A stretch of DNA of 6,503 nucleotides from Pirellulaceae bacterium. Its GTDB lineage: Bacteria > Planctomycetota > Planctomycetia > Pirellulales > Pirellulaceae. The DNA is taken from contig JASLRF010000482.1 in the NCBI GenBank assembly GCA_030744095.1, positions 1 through 6,503 of the forward strand, read 5' to 3'. Below are positions 5,501-6,503 of the stretch, piece by piece. Position 1 is the stretch's first letter, and each line of letters starts with the position of its first letter. Position numbers and translations under genes: made by a program. The notes beneath the pieces are model-generated. The model saw only the letters and a program-made list of their open reading frames with translations. It was not told the origin of the DNA and did not search any database.

Positions 5501-6503
5501 AAAACGGGGAATTCGATCTGGCCATCGACTTTGGAGATTCGTACCAGAACGGCAAGACCGTGGTGGCGGATGTGGCGGGCCTATTGCAAGACGTGGGCGC
5601 ATTCCAGACCGGACTTACACCGCTCGGTGCTGATGAACTGGAGCTGTTCACTATCCAAATGGAGATTGGGGAGCTGCAAGTCGCCGATGACGAATTCACC
5701 GTTAGCATGGACAGTCACGTCAACCCGCTGGATGTACTGGCAAATGACATAGGCCTGGTCTGGGACGTGCTGTTCGACGCGAGCCCCGCCGACAGCGGGC
5801 CGCTCACCGACGTCGTGCTGTTTGATCCACCAGTGGTCGTCGACGATCAGGATATCGCTTTCGGTGACACAACCGTGACCGTTAGCAATGGCACCGACCT
5901 CACCATCCTAAGCGCCGGATCCGCGGATAATGGAGGCTCAGTAACTGTCGTCGGCGGGGGATCGAGGATCGAGTATGCGCCACCCACAGGGTTCGTCGGA
6001 ATAGACTCGTTCGAGTACACCGTGGTCAATGGCGATGGCGTAACCGGGGTTGGGACGGTCACCGTAGAAGTTGTCGAGAGTTGGCAGAATCAACATAACC
6101 GATTTGATGTCAACAGCGACGGCCAGGTCACTCCTACAGATGTGCTGGTGCTGATCAACGAACTGAATCGAAATGGCGCGCATGTGTTACCACCGACTTA
6201 CGTTGGACCACATTTCTTCGACGTCAATGGTGACGGATTTATCTCGCCTCAGGATGTCCTGATGGTGCTAAACTGGCTCAATAATCAGCGTTCGGTATTC
6301 GCAACGGATGTCGAGGGAGAAGCTCCTGCGAGTCGGCAGAGCGAACTGGCAGTGGAACGTCGCGGCAACGAACTGGTTCCGTGGCCGTTCGACGAACAAC
6401 TCCGCACATCGCAACTCGACGACAACCTCAGTCTGTCGACCAATCCGTGGCAACGAGAGCAAATCGAATCGCCGCGCCGTTCCGTTCTGCAGGACCTGTC
6501 AAC
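2575..6503 (+). CDS. Giant extracellular protein with LEPR-type N-terminus, four cohesin-like modules, Ig/cadherin-like modules and a dockerin (3' partial)
   Basis: One frame is open from GTG 2575 to the window edge with no stop, giving 1309 complete codons. Order by residue: Arg-rich N-terminus (1-25); LEPR-type motif RRFHLEQLEDRRLLAAD (24-40); cohesin-like R1 (55-208); Ig-like (215-306); R2 (309-464); Ig-like (467-555); R3 (560-753) with the Ig-like remainder (754-815); a complete Big_9-type domain (817-911); R4 (913-1104) with its Ig-like remainder (1105-1168); type I dockerin (1170-1238); disordered tail to the edge. Each repeat carries FAAYxDLxY-like, IDEVGAFQ-like and PADxLP motifs. There is no classical hydrophobic signal peptide; planctomycete LEPR-type N-termini are thought to mark exported proteins. 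I find no Cys codon and only four Lys. It probably acts as a calcium-dependent surface or matrix scaffold or adhesin. The cohesin-like assignment is from pattern, not a profile search. Confidence 0.88.
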   Translation, partial: MRKLRSAVVGRRAHPRQRHRTGQRRFHLEQLEDRRLLAADFWAGDGPEEGEGDEARVAVHLATTNLAGDPISSVSAGQRFLLQANVEDLRSDAAGVFAAYLDLEFDANQADILGPLVHGASFQNGVSGNIDHPGLIDEVGGFATALSPSGVAVAELFSVLVTANTVGQLVFDSGPADVLPEHAVLLYDVNTEIPIDAIDFGRVTIEVTPFGGESDVDAFDDSYVVAAGSTENRFGVLLNDEGFGHLVVSAVNDTGLSGEVSIASNGQVLVYSPGVNFSGTERFSYTATDENGASDDAIVTVRVNAANSGDDIVSIRLEATDLLGTPIVSTPDGSSFLVSAYVEDTRVDAEGVFAAYFDLRYNSSLIEPSGEIEIGSQFVNGISGDFDTPGVVNEVGAFQQSLHAVLGGETRLFTIPFFATGAGQAVFQSDPADILPQHAILVYGDNQIIPGDRIDYGGFTLDIVSDVIAVDDSFHIAEDITVELEVLGNDVHRSDDQLRIREVDASTLRGTVSVSVDGRVLTYTPEPGFGGSEQFTYVAHGQHGVDSAQVTVHTEPGATNDDVVAIGLATTDLDGNPIDSIEAGQQFWLTASVDDLRDASLEDLGVFAAYFDLLYDKEHVSVVASDAHRLGFDVTFATEYANGQRGRATVPGVIDEIGSFQSASQPLGADPQRLFAVRLQANSATGGADSFVVQEDAQSVQLNVLANDVAIAATTIFRSDPADLLPVSDVLLFEPPDAVEVAEIRFGETSLQIDSSGTPTITSVGRASHGGTVVISVDGQQIEYSPAPDFFGVETFTYAIDQGTSIDVEVVVEGVADAPQASDDGYRVRTNRSLSVDASQGPLANDTDADGDRLEAVAVAGPAHGSLGIMANGSFVYLPQQDFIGLDQFTYRAFDGGLVSSVATVDIYVEPPPVRIRLEVVDAAGTAQSQVRAGETVFLKALVQDFRDESQPIHGVGAAYLDVAFDPMLVAPLPSENGEFDLAIDFGDSYQNGKTVVADVAGLLQDVGAFQTGLTPLGADELELFTIQMEIGELQVADDEFTVSMDSHVNPLDVLANDIGLVWDVLFDASPADSGPLTDVVLFDPPVVVDDQDIAFGDTTVTVSNGTDLTILSAGSADNGGSVTVVGGGSRIEYAPPTGFVGIDSFEYTVVNGDGVTGVGTVTVEVVESWQNQHNRFDVNSDGQVTPTDVLVLINELNRNGAHVLPPTYVGPHFFDVNGDGFISPQDVLMVLNWLNNQRSVFATDVEGEAPASRQSELAVERRGNELVPWPFDEQLRTSQLDDNLSLSTNPWQREQIESPRRSVLQDLS
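2644..2694 (+). other. Planctomycete LEPR-XLL-type N-terminal motif
   Basis: RRFHLEQLEDRRLLAAD spans residues 24-40. The L-E-x-R-x-L-L-A core, preceded by a basic stretch containing RR, is a recurrent N-terminal signature of large planctomycete surface proteins. It supports both the taxonomic assignment and the start-codon choice. A role as an export or processing signal is proposed for the family, not shown here. Confidence 0.8.
2737..3198 (+). repeat. Cohesin-like module R1
   Basis: The module runs from VAVHLATTNLAGDPISSVSA through GVFAAYLDLEFDA, GLIDEVGGF and AELFSVLV to GPADVLPEHAVLLY and the DFGRVTIEV strand. The G-x-F-A-A-Y-x-D-x-x-Y/F-D core resembles the cohesin (CBM-like beta-sandwich) strand that precedes a YDP motif. 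From the Leu of LF to the Pro of PAD is 19 residues, the same as in R2. Confidence 0.62.
3217..3492 (+). other. Ig/cadherin-like module after R1
   Basis: The order is FDDSYVVAAGS, then VLLND, SGEVSIASNG, YSPGVNFSG, RFSYTATDENG and IVTVRV. This is the bacterial Ig (Big_9/cadherin-like) signature in normal order: DDSF-type strand, VLAND-type motif, GTV strand, YTPxxxFxG and FTYTxxDxxG. The VLLND motif is slightly degenerate. Confidence 0.7.
3499..3966 (+). repeat. Cohesin-like module R2
   Basis: The layout matches R1: VSIRLEATDLLGTPI, GVFAAYFDLRYN, a GISGDFDTPG turn, VNEVGAFQ, RLFTIPFFA, SDPADILPQHAILVY and a YGGFTLDIV end. R1 and R2 have equal LF-to-PAD spacing (19 residues) and their starts are 762 nt apart. 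Confidence 0.65.
3973..4239 (+). other. Ig/cadherin-like module after R2
   Basis: It reads VDDSFHIAEDITVELEVLGN-D, then GTVSVSVDGRVLTYTPEPGF, EQFTYVAHGQHG and AQVTV. All Big_9-type landmarks are present in normal order, making this the reference for judging the permuted copies in R3 and R4. Confidence 0.75.
4252..4833 (+). repeat. Cohesin-like module R3, interrupted by an Ig-like strand segment
   Basis: It keeps the repeat landmarks GVFAAYFDLLYD, GVIDEIGSFQ, RLFAVRLQA, SDPADLLPVSDVLLF and FGETSLQI. LF-to-PAD spacing is 47 residues instead of 19. The extra 28 residues include ADSFVVQEDAQSVQLNVLAN-DV (nt 4636-4701), the opening of a Big_9-type module. The rest of that module (SVGRASHGGTVVISVDG, then YSPAPDFFG and FTYAID; nt 4834-5019) follows only after the cohesin-like end. 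Confidence 0.62.
5023..5307 (+). other. Complete Big_9-type Ig domain between R3 and R4
   Basis: It contains SDDGYRVRTNRSL, LANDTDADGDRLEAV, GPAHGSLGIMANGSFVYLP, DFIGLDQFTYRAFDGG and ATVDIYV. This is a canonical, uninterrupted bacterial Ig/cadherin-like domain including the NDTDADGD calcium-type loop that the other Ig-like modules here lack. It has no cohesin-like partner and breaks the otherwise ~760-nt repeat period. Confidence 0.8.
5311..5886 (+). repeat. Cohesin-like module R4, interrupted by an Ig-like strand segment
   Basis: Landmarks are VRIRLEVVDAAGTAQSQVRA, GVGAAYLDVAFDP, QDVGAFQ, ELFTIQMEI, ASPADSGPLTDVVLF and AFGDTTVTV. LF-to-PAD spacing is 47 residues, exactly as in R3. The insert holds ADDEFTVSMDSHVNPLDVLA-NDI (nt 5683-5751). 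The Ig-like remainder (SADNGGSVTVVGG, EYAPPTGFVG, SFEYTVVNGDG, VTVEVV) follows at nt 5887-6078. Confidence 0.6.
6082..6288 (+). other. Type I dockerin domain of the giant protein
   Basis: Two calcium loops, DVNSDGQVTPTD (residues 1178-1189) and DVNGDGFISPQD (1216-1227), are each followed by a helix (VLVLINELN and VLMVLNWLN). The WQNQHNRF lead-in parallels the dockerin of the upstream protease. Asp/Asn occupy positions 1, 3, 5 and 12 of both loops, so calcium binding should be intact. Confidence 0.9.

Overview
The window looks like DNA from a planctomycete, probably of the Pirellulaceae (Rhodopirellula-like) type. The reasons are two large secreted-type proteins on the + strand, each with a planctomycete-style type I dockerin, and an N-terminus in the second gene carrying the QLEDRRLLAA form of the planctomycete LEPR-XLL motif. 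The assignment rests on protein architecture only; there is no rRNA or housekeeping marker in the window.

Layout. (1) nt 2-2074: the 3' part of a gene whose start lies upstream of the window. It encodes a metzincin-like zinc metallopeptidase core (HEAGH, an Asp third ligand, a SIM Met-turn), a linker with a DxDGDG calcium loop, an SdrD_B-like domain split by a nested ~154-residue beta-rich module, a type I dockerin and a disordered tail. (2) nt 2075-2574: a 500-nt intergenic region with three small inverted repeats and a strong Shine-Dalgarno sequence at its end. (3) nt 2575-6503: the 5' part of a very large gene, open in one frame to the window edge with no stop (1309 complete codons). It starts at GTG behind GGAGGT, carries the LEPR-type motif, then four copies of a ~155-195-residue cohesin-like module alternating with bacterial Ig/cadherin-like (Big_9-type) modules, then a type I dockerin and a disordered tail running off the end.

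How they might work together. Both products look extracellular and calcium dependent. One has a dockerin on a protease; the other combines cohesin-like modules with a dockerin. It is reasonable but unproven that they belong to a surface or extracellular assembly in which dockerins attach proteins to cohesin-like scaffold modules.

The most unusual structure is in repeats 3 and 4 of the second protein. The first ~22 residues of the Ig-like module sit inside the preceding cohesin-like module, so two domains are interleaved (A1-B1-A2-B2), whereas repeats 1 and 2 have the normal order (A1-A2-B1-B2). No RNA genes, mobile elements, CRISPR arrays or minus-strand genes are supported.
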